Notes under the pieces: model-generated
What the model was told of the DNA's origin: nothing
Databases searched by the model: none
What the model saw: only the letters and a program-made list of their open reading frames with translations
Translations under genes and position numbers: made by a program
Part shown: piece by piece, positions 27,184 to 34,857 of the stretch
Numbering within the stretch: the stretch's first letter is position 1
How the letters are laid out: every line of letters starts with the position of its first letter
Assembly (NCBI RefSeq): GCF_002802985.1
Contig: NZ_NVPT01000033.1
Location: 1 to 34,878, forward strand
Direction: 5' to 3'
DNA from: Geodermatophilus chilensis
GTDB lineage: Bacteria; Actinomycetota; Actinomycetes; Mycobacteriales; Geodermatophilaceae
Length of the DNA: 34,878 nt

Positions 27184-29676
27184 GTGACCGCGTTGCACCC
27201 GGTCCGGTCGGCTCCCCCTCCCGGCACGGACCCTCTTCCCCAGGGTGGGTCGCCCGCCTCCGTCGGCGCGCCGCTGCCGGGGGCCGATCTGCTGGACGCC
27301 GTCCTCTCCGGGACACCGGAGGAGGAACAGCCGGTCACCCACGTGCACCGGATGCCGGTGCGGGACAGCCGCACCCTGCCCTGGCCCGCGTGGGTGAGCC
27401 CCGAGCTGCGCGCGCGGCTCGAGGCCCAGGGCGTGTCCGCTCCGTGGCGGCACCAGGTCGAGGCCGCGCAGCTGGCCCGCGACGGCTCGCACGTCGTCGT
27501 GGCGACCGGGACGGCGTCGGGCAAGTCGCTGGCCTACCAGGTGCCGGCGCTGACCCGGCTCGCCGAGGACCCCCGCGCCTGCGTCCTGTACCTCGCGCCG
27601 ACCAAGGCCCTGGCCCGCGACCAGCTGGCGTCGGTGGCCGAGCTGGCCGACCCGTCGGTGCGCCCCGCGGCCTACGACGGCGACACCCCGATGGAGGAGC
27701 GGGAGTGGGTCCGGCGGCACTCGCGCTGGATCGTCACCAACCCCGACATGCTGCACCGCGGCGTGCTGCCGGCCCACCAGAGGTGGTCGAGCACCCTGCG
27801 CCGGCTGGCCTACGTCGTCGTCGACGAGTGCCACGCCTACCGCGGCGTCTTCGGCTCGCACGTCGGCCACGTGCTGCGCCGACTGCGGCGGATCTGCCGT
27901 CGCTACGGCGCCGAGCCGGTGTTCCTGCTCGCCTCGGCGACGGTGGCCGAGCCGGCCGCGGCGGCCACCCGCCTGGTCGGCGCCCCGGTCGTCGCCGTGA
28001 CCGAGGACGGCTCGCCGCGGCCCGGCGCCACCTTCGCGCTGTGGGAGCCGCCGCTGACCGAGCGCACCGGCGAGCACGGCGCCCCGCTGCGCCGGTCGGC
28101 GGCCGCCGACGCCGCCACCCTGCTGGCCGACCTGGTCGAGCGCGGCGCCCGGACGCTGGCGTTCGTCCGGTCGCGGCGCAGCGCCGAGTCGGTCGCCGAG
28201 CAGGCCCGGCACGTGCTGCTCGACCGGGGCCGCGCCGACCTGGCCCGCCGGGTGGACTCCTACCGCGGCGGCTACCTGCCCGAGGAGCGGCGGGAGCTGG
28301 AGCGGGCGCTGTCGGCCGGCGAGCTGCTCGGGGTGGCCACCACGAACGCCCTGGAGCTGGGCATCGACATCGCCGGCCTGGACGCCGTCGTGCTGGCCGG
28401 CTACCCCGGGACGCTGGCCTCGCTGTGGCAGCAGGCCGGCCGGGCGGGGCGGGCGCAGCGGGAGTCGCTGGTCGTCTTCGTCGCACGCGACGACCCGCTC
28501 GACCACTACCTGGCCCACCACCCGCGCGCGGTGTTCGGCCGGCCGGTGGAGGCCACCGTCACCGACCCCACCAACCCCTACGTGCTGGGGCCACAGCTGT
28601 GCTGCGCGGCCGCCGAGCTGCCGCTGGTGCCCGAGGACCTGGCCGACTTCGGAGGCGCGGCGGCCGAGGCGCTGGTCGAGGAACTGGTCGCCGAGGGAGC
28701 GCTGCGCCGCCGTCCCACCGGCTGGTACTGGGCGGGGCGCGGCCGTCCGGACGTCGACATCCGGGGCAGCGGGCTGGCGCCGGTGACGATCATCGAGGGC
28801 GACACCGGGCGGCTGCTGGGCACCGTGGACGGCGACGCCGCGCACGCCACCGTGCACACCGGCGCGGTCTACGTGCACCGCGGCGAGACCTACGTCGTCG
28901 ACGAGTTCGACGTGGACGAGGCCGTGGCGGTGGCGCACCCGGAGAGCCCCGAGTGGACGACGGTGGCGCGCGACGTCACCGACCTCGCCATCGTCACCAC
29001 CGACCGGTCGCGGTCGCTGGGCACGGTCACCGCGCACACCGGCGTCGTCGACGTCACCAACCAGGTGGTGGCCTACCAGCGCCGCCGGCTGGGCACCGGC
29101 GAGGTGCTCGCCGAGTTCCCGCTGGACCTGCCGGCCCGCCAGCTGCGCACCCGCGCGGTGTGGCTGACCCTCGACGAGCGGGCCGTCGGCCGGGCCGAGG
29201 TGGACGACGCGGAGCTCCCCGGCTCGCTGCACGCCGCCGAGCACGCCGCCATCGGCATCCTGCCGCTGCTGGCCACCTGCGACCGGTGGGACCTCGGCGG
29301 GGTCTCGACCGCCCTGCACCCCGACACCGGCGCGGCCACGATCGTCGTCTACGACGGGCACCCCGGCGGCGCGGGCTTCGCCGAGCGCGGGTTCGCCGTG
29401 CTGCGGCGCTGGTTGCAGGCGACCCGGGCGACGGTGGCCAGCTGCGAGTGCGAGAGCGGCTGCCCCTCCTGCGTGCAGTCGCCCAAGTGCGGCAACGGCA
29501 ACGAGCCGCTGGACAAGGCCGGGGCGGTCCGGGTGCTCGACGTCGTCCTCGACGAGCTGGCCACCGCGGAGGCGGCCGGCGAGGGCGCCGCAGACGAGGA
29601 CCCTGCCGACGAGGGCGACACCGGCCGGACCGCGTCGGCGCCCGGGGCGGCCGGGGACGACGACCTGGTCTTCTGA
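27184..29676 (+). CDS. DECH-box helicase with C-terminal DUF1998 zinc domain (helicase/secretion neighborhood; Hrq1/MrfA-like)
   Basis: An 830-residue superfamily 2 helicase. Motif I is ATGTASGKS (107-115), motif II DECH (214-217), motif III is in LLASATVAEP, and motif VI is QQAGRAGRAQR. The C-terminal DUF1998 region carries a five-Cys cluster (CECESGC...C...C, about 752-770), as in Hrq1/MrfA repair helicases, where it binds a metal. The protein ends in an acidic Ala/Asp/Glu-rich tail. It matches the actinobacterial 'helicase/secretion neighborhood DEAH-box helicase' group found beside Tad-like secretion genes, and a TadE-like gene does lie at the right end. The GTG at 27184 lacks a ribosome site, suggesting a leaderless mRNA. 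The role is probably DNA repair; linkage to secretion is positional only. Confidence 0.93.
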   Translation: MTALHPVRSAPPPGTDPLPQGGSPASVGAPLPGADLLDAVLSGTPEEEQPVTHVHRMPVRDSRTLPWPAWVSPELRARLEAQGVSAPWRHQVEAAQLARDGSHVVVATGTASGKSLAYQVPALTRLAEDPRACVLYLAPTKALARDQLASVAELADPSVRPAAYDGDTPMEEREWVRRHSRWIVTNPDMLHRGVLPAHQRWSSTLRRLAYVVVDECHAYRGVFGSHVGHVLRRLRRICRRYGAEPVFLLASATVAEPAAAATRLVGAPVVAVTEDGSPRPGATFALWEPPLTERTGEHGAPLRRSAAADAATLLADLVERGARTLAFVRSRRSAESVAEQARHVLLDRGRADLARRVDSYRGGYLPEERRELERALSAGELLGVATTNALELGIDIAGLDAVVLAGYPGTLASLWQQAGRAGRAQRESLVVFVARDDPLDHYLAHHPRAVFGRPVEATVTDPTNPYVLGPQLCCAAAELPLVPEDLADFGGAAAEALVEELVAEGALRRRPTGWYWAGRGRPDVDIRGSGLAPVTIIEGDTGRLLGTVDGDAAHATVHTGAVYVHRGETYVVDEFDVDEAVAVAHPESPEWTTVARDVTDLAIVTTDRSRSLGTVTAHTGVVDVTNQVVAYQRRRLGTGEVLAEFPLDLPARQLRTRAVWLTLDERAVGRAEVDDAELPGSLHAAEHAAIGILPLLATCDRWDLGGVSTALHPDTGAATIVVYDGHPGGAGFAERGFAVLRRWLQATRATVASCECESGCPSCVQSPKCGNGNEPLDKAGAVRVLDVVLDELATAEAAGEGAADEDPADEGDTGRTASAPGAAGDDDLVF

Positions 29677-29727
29677 CCCGGCCGACCGCGGCGCACCGAG
29701 GCGGCTGACAGACTGGCCGCCGGCCGC

Positions 29728-29742
29728 TCGACCGACGGTCGA
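29728..29742. promoter_or_regulatory. 15-bp palindrome upstream of the SDR pair
   Basis: TCGACCG-A-CGGTCGA is a perfect 7+1+7 palindrome 21 bases before the GTG of the first SDR gene and 51 bases after the helicase stop. Its position fits an operator over the transcription start. It does not resemble the GCAAC half-sites found near the permease, so a different regulator would be implied. Confidence 0.4.
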
Positions 29743-29763
29743 CCGGTGCGTGCGGGAGGTGGC

Positions 29764-30474
29764 GTGGCCGAGGACCCCGACGGACCGCGCGTCGCCGTCG
29801 TCACCGGGGCGGCCAGCGGCCTGGGAGCGGCGATCGCCCGGGCCCTGACCGCCGCCGGGTGGCAGGTCGCCGGCCTCGACCTGCGACCCAGCGGGGAGAC
29901 CGCGCTCGGCGTCGAGGCCGATGTGACGGACGCGGGCGCGGTCCGGGCGGCCGTCGACCGGGTCGAGCGCGAGCTGGGCCCCGTCGCCGCGCTGGTCACC
30001 GCGGCGGGCGTGTACGAGATCCTCCCGATCGAGGACGTCGACGAAGCCCGCTGGCACCGGATGATGGCGGTCAACCTCTCCGGGACGGCCACCACCTGCG
30101 CCGCCGTCGTCCCCCGGATGGTGGCCCGGGGCCAGGGCTCCGTCGTGACGATCTCCTCGGACCTGGGCGTCGGCGGCAGCCAGGGCGACGTCCACTACGC
30201 GGCGAGCAAGGGCGCCATCGTCGGGTTCACCCGGGCGCTGGCCACCGAGGTGGAGGGCACCGGGGTCGCCGTCAACACGGTCGCGCCCGGCGCGGCGGAC
30301 ACCCCCATGCTCGAGGCGGACTCCCCGTGGCGGTCCCGCGACTTCCTGGCCACCCTGCCGGTGCAGCGGCTGGTCCGCCCGGGGGAGATCGCCGCGGCCA
30401 CGCTGTTCCTGCTCGAGGCGGGGACCGCGCTCTCCGGGCAGGTCCTGTCCCCCAACGCAGGAGCGACGATCTGA
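29764..30474 (+). CDS. Short-chain dehydrogenase/reductase, catalytically complete
   Basis: A 236-residue classical SDR. The nucleotide-binding TGAASGLG is at 14-21, and Asp39 after beta-2 (GLDLR) favours NAD over NADP. The catalytic tetrad is Asn104, Ser131/132, Tyr145 and Lys149 (HYAASK). The C-terminus (LSGQVLSPNAGATI) is a standard SDR end. The GTG at 29764 follows GGGAGG. Its stop overlaps the ATG of the next gene (TGATG), so the two are coupled and probably made in equal amounts. It starts the accessory cassette after the helicase gene. The substrate is unknown; a hydroxyacid or cyclic alcohol is possible. Confidence 0.92.
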   Translation: MAEDPDGPRVAVVTGAASGLGAAIARALTAAGWQVAGLDLRPSGETALGVEADVTDAGAVRAAVDRVERELGPVAALVTAAGVYEILPIEDVDEARWHRMMAVNLSGTATTCAAVVPRMVARGQGSVVTISSDLGVGGSQGDVHYAASKGAIVGFTRALATEVEGTGVAVNTVAPGAADTPMLEADSPWRSRDFLATLPVQRLVRPGEIAAATLFLLEAGTALSGQVLSPNAGATI

Positions 30475-31061
30475 TGGCCGACCGGAGCGCCCTCGTCCGC
30501 TGCGACGACGCCGAGGTGGCCGGGGCCGTCGCCGGCCGGCTGACCGCCGAGGGCGTGCGCGTCACCGTCGTGCCCGGCACCGCCGCGCCGGACGGCGCGG
30601 TCGCGGACGCCGTCGAGGAGTCCGGCGCGCTCGACGTCCTCGTCTGCGCCGTCGGGCAGCCGGCCCCCGCGCCGTTCGTCGGCGCCGACCCGGCGCGGTG
30701 GTCCGCCGACGTGATGGCCCACCTCACCCCCGCCTTCGCGCTCGCCCGCGCCGCCGCACCGGTCCTGCGGCGCTCGGACGCCGGGCGGTTGGTGTTCCTG
30801 GGCAGCGGGTGGACGGCGGCCGACCGCCCGCACGCGACGGCCGCCGCCGCGGTGCAGGGAGCGCTCGTGGCGTTGACCAAGACCCTCGCCCGCGACCTCG
30901 GGCCGGACGCCGTCACGGTCAACGAGCTGGTCGCCGACCCCGCGTCCCCGCCGTCCCCCGAGGTGGTCGCCGCGGCGGTGTCCTACCTGTGCAGCGACGC
31001 GGCCGGCGCAGTGGTGGGGCAGCTGCTCACCCTGGGGCGCGGCGGACCGCTGCGCCCCTGA
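30474..31061 (+). CDS. Degenerate SDR-like protein, likely non-catalytic partner
   Basis: A 195-residue protein with the overall SDR order (LDVLVCAVG, GRLVFLGSGW, ALTKTLARDLGPDAVTVNELV, C-terminal VGQLLTLGRGG) but lacking the working parts. The glycine-rich TGxxxGxG is absent near residues 6-15. In the alignment with the upstream SDR, the catalytic Tyr and Lys become Ala124 and Gln128 (ATAAAAVQGA). It is shorter than a normal SDR by about 40 residues. The ATG overlaps the stop of the active SDR. Coupled active/inactive SDR pairs forming one heteromeric enzyme are known (for example BbsC/BbsD), and I infer a similar structural role. The reading frame is open and intact, so it is not simple decay. 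Confidence 0.8.
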   Translation: MADRSALVRCDDAEVAGAVAGRLTAEGVRVTVVPGTAAPDGAVADAVEESGALDVLVCAVGQPAPAPFVGADPARWSADVMAHLTPAFALARAAAPVLRRSDAGRLVFLGSGWTAADRPHATAAAAVQGALVALTKTLARDLGPDAVTVNELVADPASPPSPEVVAAAVSYLCSDAAGAVVGQLLTLGRGGPLRP

Positions 31062-31063
31062 GC

Positions 31064-31750
31064 TCAGCGGGCCAGACCGAACGCCACCGCCCGCACCGGG
31101 GCGCCGTCCGCACCCGCCAGCCGCAGTGGCAGGACGCTGACCACCGGGTCGACCCGCGGGACGGCACCCAGGCCGCGCAGGTTCTCCACGATCACGCCCC
31201 CTGTGCCGAGCACCTCCAGGTGGGCGGCGAACCCGTCCGCGGGCGTGCCTCCGACGACGGTCTCGTCGAGGCTCAGCGCGTCCAGCCCGACCGTGCGGAC
31301 CCCGGCGGCCACCACCCGCGCGGCGGCGTCCCCGGCCAGGTACGGGTGGTCGAAGTAGGCGTCGGTCCCCCAGTGCTCGTCCCAGCCCGTCCGGAGCAGC
31401 AGGATCCGCCCGGGGGCGAGCAGGTGCGCGCACGGCCGCAGGTCCGCCCACTCGATCCGGCCGTGGGGCGGCTTGCCGCGGACGTCGGCGACGACGGCCG
31501 GCCCGAGGAAGTACTCCAGGGGGAGCTCGTCGATGCGCGCGCCGTCGTCGAGGAAGTGGTACGGGGCGTCGACGTGGGTGCCGGTCTGCGAGCCCATCCG
31601 CACGTGCAGGACGTTGTAGCCGTCGGCCGCGACCGTGGCGGCCGGCGTGAACCGGGCGACCGGGTCGCCCGGGTACACCGGGGTGTCGTCGTCCAGCGGG
31701 TGCGAGAGGTCGACCACCTCGCGGACGGGCGGGGCTGCGGAGCCGGTCAC
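31064..31750 (-). CDS. Cyclase-family metal-dependent hydrolase (KynB/isatin hydrolase-like)
   Basis: A 228-residue protein of the cyclase family, which includes kynurenine formamidase and isatin hydrolase and opens amide or ring bonds with Zn/Mn. It shows VDLSHPL near the N-terminus and the signature QTGTHVDAPYHF (55-66). The consensus is HxGTHxDxPxHF, so the first metal-binding His is Gln55 here while His59, Asp61 and His65 are kept. The LLLRTGWDEHW and GVRTVGLDALSLD blocks are standard. The GTG at 31750 follows GAGGAGG. It lies 16 bases after the XRE-cupin regulator on the same strand and converges with the SDR pair, two bases between stops. The reaction is probably hydrolytic ring or amide opening. 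Confidence 0.88.
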   Translation of the reverse strand: MTGSAAPPVREVVDLSHPLDDDTPVYPGDPVARFTPAATVAADGYNVLHVRMGSQTGTHVDAPYHFLDDGARIDELPLEYFLGPAVVADVRGKPPHGRIEWADLRPCAHLLAPGRILLLRTGWDEHWGTDAYFDHPYLAGDAAARVVAAGVRTVGLDALSLDETVVGGTPADGFAAHLEVLGTGGVIVENLRGLGAVPRVDPVVSVLPLRLAGADGAPVRAVAFGLAR

Positions 31751-31766
31751 CTGGCCTCCTCGTCGG

Positions 31767-32351
31767 TCACGGTGCGGGGGTGAGGGCCCACAGGACCTCA
31801 CAGGTCTCGGTCGTCGAGGGGTTGACCCAGGTGTGCGGCGTGGCGCCCGGCATCGTGAACGCGTCGCCGGCGTGCAGGACGACCGCCTCGCCGGGCAGCC
31901 GGAGCTCCAGCCGCCCACGGAGCACGTGCACGAACTCGATCTCGCACGCGAGCGCGTAGAGCTCCTCGCCGCCGCCCTCGCCGGGCTCGACCACGGAGCG
32001 GATGACCTGCAGGTTCCGCTGCGTCCCGGCGGTGAGCAGCACCTCGCGGAGGCCGCGGCCGCCGAAGTTGATCGGCGGCGCGTCGGCCGCCCGCACCAGC
32101 GAGGTGACGGGCGGCTCGAACAGCTGCCCGACGCCGATGCCGAGGACGCCGCAGACCGAGACCAGGGACGCGACGGACGGCGAGACCTCGTCGCGCTCCA
32201 GCCGGCTGAGGAAGCCCTTGGTGAGCCCGGCCTGCTGGGCGACGACGGCGAGGGTGAGGCCGGAGGCCTGCCGGGCGGCCCGCAGCCGGGCCCCCACGAG
32301 CGCATCCGCCGGGTCGTGCGGCCTCGTCAGTCGCCGGACCTCGCCCGCCAT
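31767..32351 (-). CDS. XRE-family regulator with C-terminal cupin
   Basis: A 194-residue transcription factor. An XRE-type helix-turn-helix (about 21-75, LTLAVVAQQAGLTKGFLSRLERDEVSPSV) precedes a cupin domain (about 115-190, HVLRGRLELRLPGE...HAGDAFTMPGATPHTW) that probably senses a small molecule. The ATG at 32351 follows GGGAGGGG; upstream ATGs would add an unconserved stretch. It is divergent from the permease, and three GCAAC/GTTGC half-sites lie in between. It is probably the local regulator of the cassette, likely a repressor relieved by substrate, with its own operon partner being the cyclase-family gene. Confidence 0.92.
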   Translation of the reverse strand: MAGEVRRLTRPHDPADALVGARLRAARQASGLTLAVVAQQAGLTKGFLSRLERDEVSPSVASLVSVCGVLGIGVGQLFEPPVTSLVRAADAPPINFGGRGLREVLLTAGTQRNLQVIRSVVEPGEGGGEELYALACEIEFVHVLRGRLELRLPGEAVVLHAGDAFTMPGATPHTWVNPSTTETCEVLWALTPAP

Positions 32352-32409
32352 GCCCGCCCCCCTCCCGTCGACGCCTGTCCGCATCCCAGCATGCCGGTAC
32401 ACCAACAGG

Positions 32410-32435
32410 GCAACTTTCGTTGCTCATCACGCAAC
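32410..32435. promoter_or_regulatory. Three-half-site operator between regulator and permease
   Basis: GCAAC (32410-32414), GTTGC (32419-32423) and GCAAC (32431-32435) form two overlapping inverted repeats with 4- and 7-base spacers sharing the middle half-site. They lie between the divergent XRE-cupin and permease genes and cover the permease -35. This is the natural target of the adjacent XRE regulator, which is an inference. Confidence 0.6.
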
Positions 32436-32448
32436 TCGCCTCTAGCCT
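32420..32448 (+). promoter_or_regulatory. Candidate permease promoter
   Basis: TTGCTC (32420-32425) and TAGCCT (32443-32448) are spaced by 17 bases and resemble a sigma-70-type -35/-10 pair. The start would be near 32455, about 38 bases before the permease ATG. The operator half-sites overlap the -35 and spacer, which suits repression. Confidence 0.55.
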
Positions 32449-32492
32449 CAGCGCACCGCGGTGGGCGTCCACCGCCTCACCCGGAGGTGCAC

Positions 32493-34073
32493 ATGAGCGG
32501 AGCTGAGGTCGCCGGGCTGGCCGCCGAGCAGCGGCGGCCGCGGGCCACGGAGGTCGAGCAGCACGGCATCGACACGATCCCCGACGCCGAGCGCACGTCG
32601 CGGCCCCTCGACCTGTTCCGGATCCAGTTCGGCGGGGCGAACACCTTCGCCACGGTCATCCTCGGCACCTTCCCGGTGCTGCTGGGTCTGGACCTGGTGG
32701 AGGCCGTGGCGGCGACCGTCGTCGGCGTGGTCGTCGGCGCGCTGATCCTCATGCCCATGGGCCTGTTCGGCCCGCGGACCGGCACCAACAACGCCGTCTC
32801 CTCCGGCGCCCACTTCGGGGTCCGTGGCCGCGTACTCGGCTCGTTCCTGTCGCTGCTGACCGCGCTGGCGTTCTACTCGATCTCGGTGTGGGTCAGCGGG
32901 GACGCCCTCGTCGGCGCGGCCACCCGGCTCTTCGGCACCGGGGACTCCGACCTGCTGCGCGGGGTCGTCTACGCAGTGCTCGGCGCCCTGGTCATCGTGG
33001 TGGTCATCTACGGCTACCAGCTGATGCTGCTGGTCAACAAGGTCGTGGTGCTGGCCAACACCGCGCTGATGCTGCTCGGCCTGGTGGCCTACGCGACGCT
33101 CTTCGACCCCTCCTACGACCCCGGCCCCGACGCCTACGCGCTGGGCGGGTTCTGGCCGACCTTCGTGCTCTCCGCGCTGATCGTCATGGGCAACCCGGTC
33201 AGCTTCGGCGCCTTCCTCGGCGACTGGTCCCGCTACATCCCCGCCGACACCCGCCCGTCGCGGCTGATGGGCGCCACGTTCCTGGGCCAGCTGGCCACCC
33301 TCGTGCCGTTCCTGTTCGGTGTGGGGACGGCGACGCTGGTGGCCGGCGAGGCCGACTACGTCTTCGCGCTGATCCAGGTCTCGCCGCTCTGGTACGCCGT
33401 CCTGCTCATGGTGGTGGCCTTCCTCGGCGGGATGTCGACCGGCGTCACCTCGCTGTACGGGACCGGGCTGGACTTCTCCTCGGTCTTCCCCCGCCTCAAC
33501 CGGGTGCAGGCGTCGCTGTTCATCGGCGCGCTGTCGTTCGTCTTCATCCTGGTCGGGCGGCTGGTCTTCGACCTGCTGTCCAGCGTCAACGCCTTCATCG
33601 GCGCCATCGTCATCTGCACCACGCCGTGGATGGTCATCATGATGATCGGCTACTGGGTGCGCCGCGGGTACTACTCGCCCGAGGACGTCCAGGTCTTCAA
33701 CCAGGGCCGCGTCGGCGGCCGCTACTGGTTCAGCGCGGGCGTCAACTGGCGCGGGATGGTGGCCTGGATCCCGGCCGCGATCGTCGGCCTGCTCTTCGCC
33801 AACTACCCGCCGCTGATCGAGGGCCCGCTGCGCAACGCGGCCGGCGGGGTGGACGTCAGCCTGCCCGTGTCCCTCGGCCTGGCCGCGGTGGTCTACCTGG
33901 GGCTGCTGTTCGTCTTCCCCGAGCCCCGGTACGCGTTCGGCCCGGAGGGCCCCCGGCTGGTGCCGGCCACGGAGGCCGGGATGCCGCCGGTGACCGACGA
34001 CCCGCGTGCCTCCGTCCACCGCGCCGGCCGTCGCGGGCACGTGGCGCCCGCCGCCGAGACGGCCGACCGGTGA
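32493..34073 (+). CDS. NCS1-family permease (purine-cytosine/allantoin/hydantoin type)
   Basis: A 526-residue membrane transporter with about 12 hydrophobic segments. The opening resembles cytosine permeases: ERTSRPLDLFRIQFGGANTF, then GPRTGTNNAVSSGAHFGVRG, then FGAFLGDWSRYIPAD, all typical of nucleobase:cation symporter-1 proteins. The ATG at 32493 follows GGAGGTGCAC, a strong site. It is driven by the candidate promoter at 32420-32448 under the GCAAC operator. The C-terminal tail is hydrophilic. The substrate is probably a purine, pyrimidine or hydantoin-like ring; no residue lets me choose. It is coupled to the SnoaL-like gene by a four-base overlap. Confidence 0.92.
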   Translation: MSGAEVAGLAAEQRRPRATEVEQHGIDTIPDAERTSRPLDLFRIQFGGANTFATVILGTFPVLLGLDLVEAVAATVVGVVVGALILMPMGLFGPRTGTNNAVSSGAHFGVRGRVLGSFLSLLTALAFYSISVWVSGDALVGAATRLFGTGDSDLLRGVVYAVLGALVIVVVIYGYQLMLLVNKVVVLANTALMLLGLVAYATLFDPSYDPGPDAYALGGFWPTFVLSALIVMGNPVSFGAFLGDWSRYIPADTRPSRLMGATFLGQLATLVPFLFGVGTATLVAGEADYVFALIQVSPLWYAVLLMVVAFLGGMSTGVTSLYGTGLDFSSVFPRLNRVQASLFIGALSFVFILVGRLVFDLLSSVNAFIGAIVICTTPWMVIMMIGYWVRRGYYSPEDVQVFNQGRVGGRYWFSAGVNWRGMVAWIPAAIVGLLFANYPPLIEGPLRNAAGGVDVSLPVSLGLAAVVYLGLLFVFPEPRYAFGPEGPRLVPATEAGMPPVTDDPRASVHRAGRRGHVAPAAETADR

Positions 34074-34483
34074 CCGGGCACGTCGACGGCGCCGACGAGG
34101 TGCGGCGGGCCGCCGCCGACCTCGTGGCCGCCTTCGGGCGCAGCGACCTGGACCGCTACCTCGCCTGCTTCCGCGAGGACGCCACGTTCCTGTTCCACAC
34201 CACCGACCGGCTGCTGGCCTCCCGCGAGGCGTACCGGCGGGAGTGGACCTCGTGGGTCCGGGACGACGACTTCCGGGTGCTCGGCTGCGAGACCTCCGGC
34301 ACGGTCGTCCAGGTGCTCGGGGACACCGCCGTCCTGACCCACGCGGTGCACACCACGGTGTCCACGCGAGCCGGACGCGAGGAGCTCCACGAGCGGGAGA
34401 CGATCGTCTTCCACCGGGAGCCCTCGGGGCAGTGGCTGGCCGTGCACGAGCACCTGTCGCCGGCCCCGCCGGTGGCTGCGTAG
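34070..34483 (+). CDS. SnoaL/NTF2-like small protein
   Basis: A 137-residue protein with the cone-like alpha+beta order of SnoaL/NTF2-type folds: N-terminal helix EVRRAAADLVAAFGRSDLDRYLACF, then strands including ATFLFHTTDRLL, TAVLTHAVHTTV and QWLAVHEHLS. Such proteins act as isomerases, hydrolases, dehydratases or ligand-binding partners. The family includes DUF4440-like members of unknown function. The GTG at 34070 overlaps the permease stop by four bases (GTGA), so it is co-translated with the transporter and is probably part of the same pathway. Catalytic residues cannot be assigned from sequence. Confidence 0.85.
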   Translation: MTGHVDGADEVRRAAADLVAAFGRSDLDRYLACFREDATFLFHTTDRLLASREAYRREWTSWVRDDDFRVLGCETSGTVVQVLGDTAVLTHAVHTTVSTRAGREELHERETIVFHREPSGQWLAVHEHLSPAPPVAA

Positions 34484-34490
34484 CGGCAGC

Positions 34491-34857
34491 TCAGGGCACG
34501 ACCGGACCGGCCCGCGCCCGGGCGCCGGCCCGGCTGACGCCCAGCGGGCCGAGCCGGACGGGCACCGCGACGACGACCTCCACCACCGCCCCGTCGCCGA
34601 CCGTGCACGCGGTCAGCCGGGCACCGTTCGCGCCGGCCACCTCCCCAGCCACGGCACAGGCCCCGGGGTCACCGCGGACGGCGTGCTCGGCGGCGGCCAG
34701 GGCCGCGAGGTCGGCGGCGGTGGCCGCCCGGTGCCGGCCCACCACCGCCGCCCCGACGAGCACCGCCGCCACCCCGATCGCGGCGAGGACGCCGGCGAGG
34801 GCGACCACCCAGACCGTGGCCGAGCCCCGCTCCCCCGCCGCCCGGGACAGGGGGCTC
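34491..34857 (-). CDS. TadE-like protein of the helicase/secretion neighborhood (partial, 5' end missing)
   Basis: The visible part begins within SPLSRAAGERGSATVWVVALAG, then a hydrophobic helix (AAIGVAAVLVGAAVVG) and RHRAATAADLAALAAA, the hallmark of Rv3654c-like TadE-type pseudopilin proteins. The rest is a short, secreted-looking domain with two Cys that may pair. The true start is lost at the contig end; the apparent N-terminal MCIGDR comes from adapter-like sequence at 34858-34878 and is not biological. Related genes are normally adjacent to the DECH helicase and to TadA/B/C secretion genes, which would lie beyond the right end. Confidence 0.85.

Noticed and set aside
27097..30195. A 1032-codon minus-strand open frame opposite the helicase
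   Set aside because: Antisense to a helicase with all motifs intact; it has no recognisable domain.
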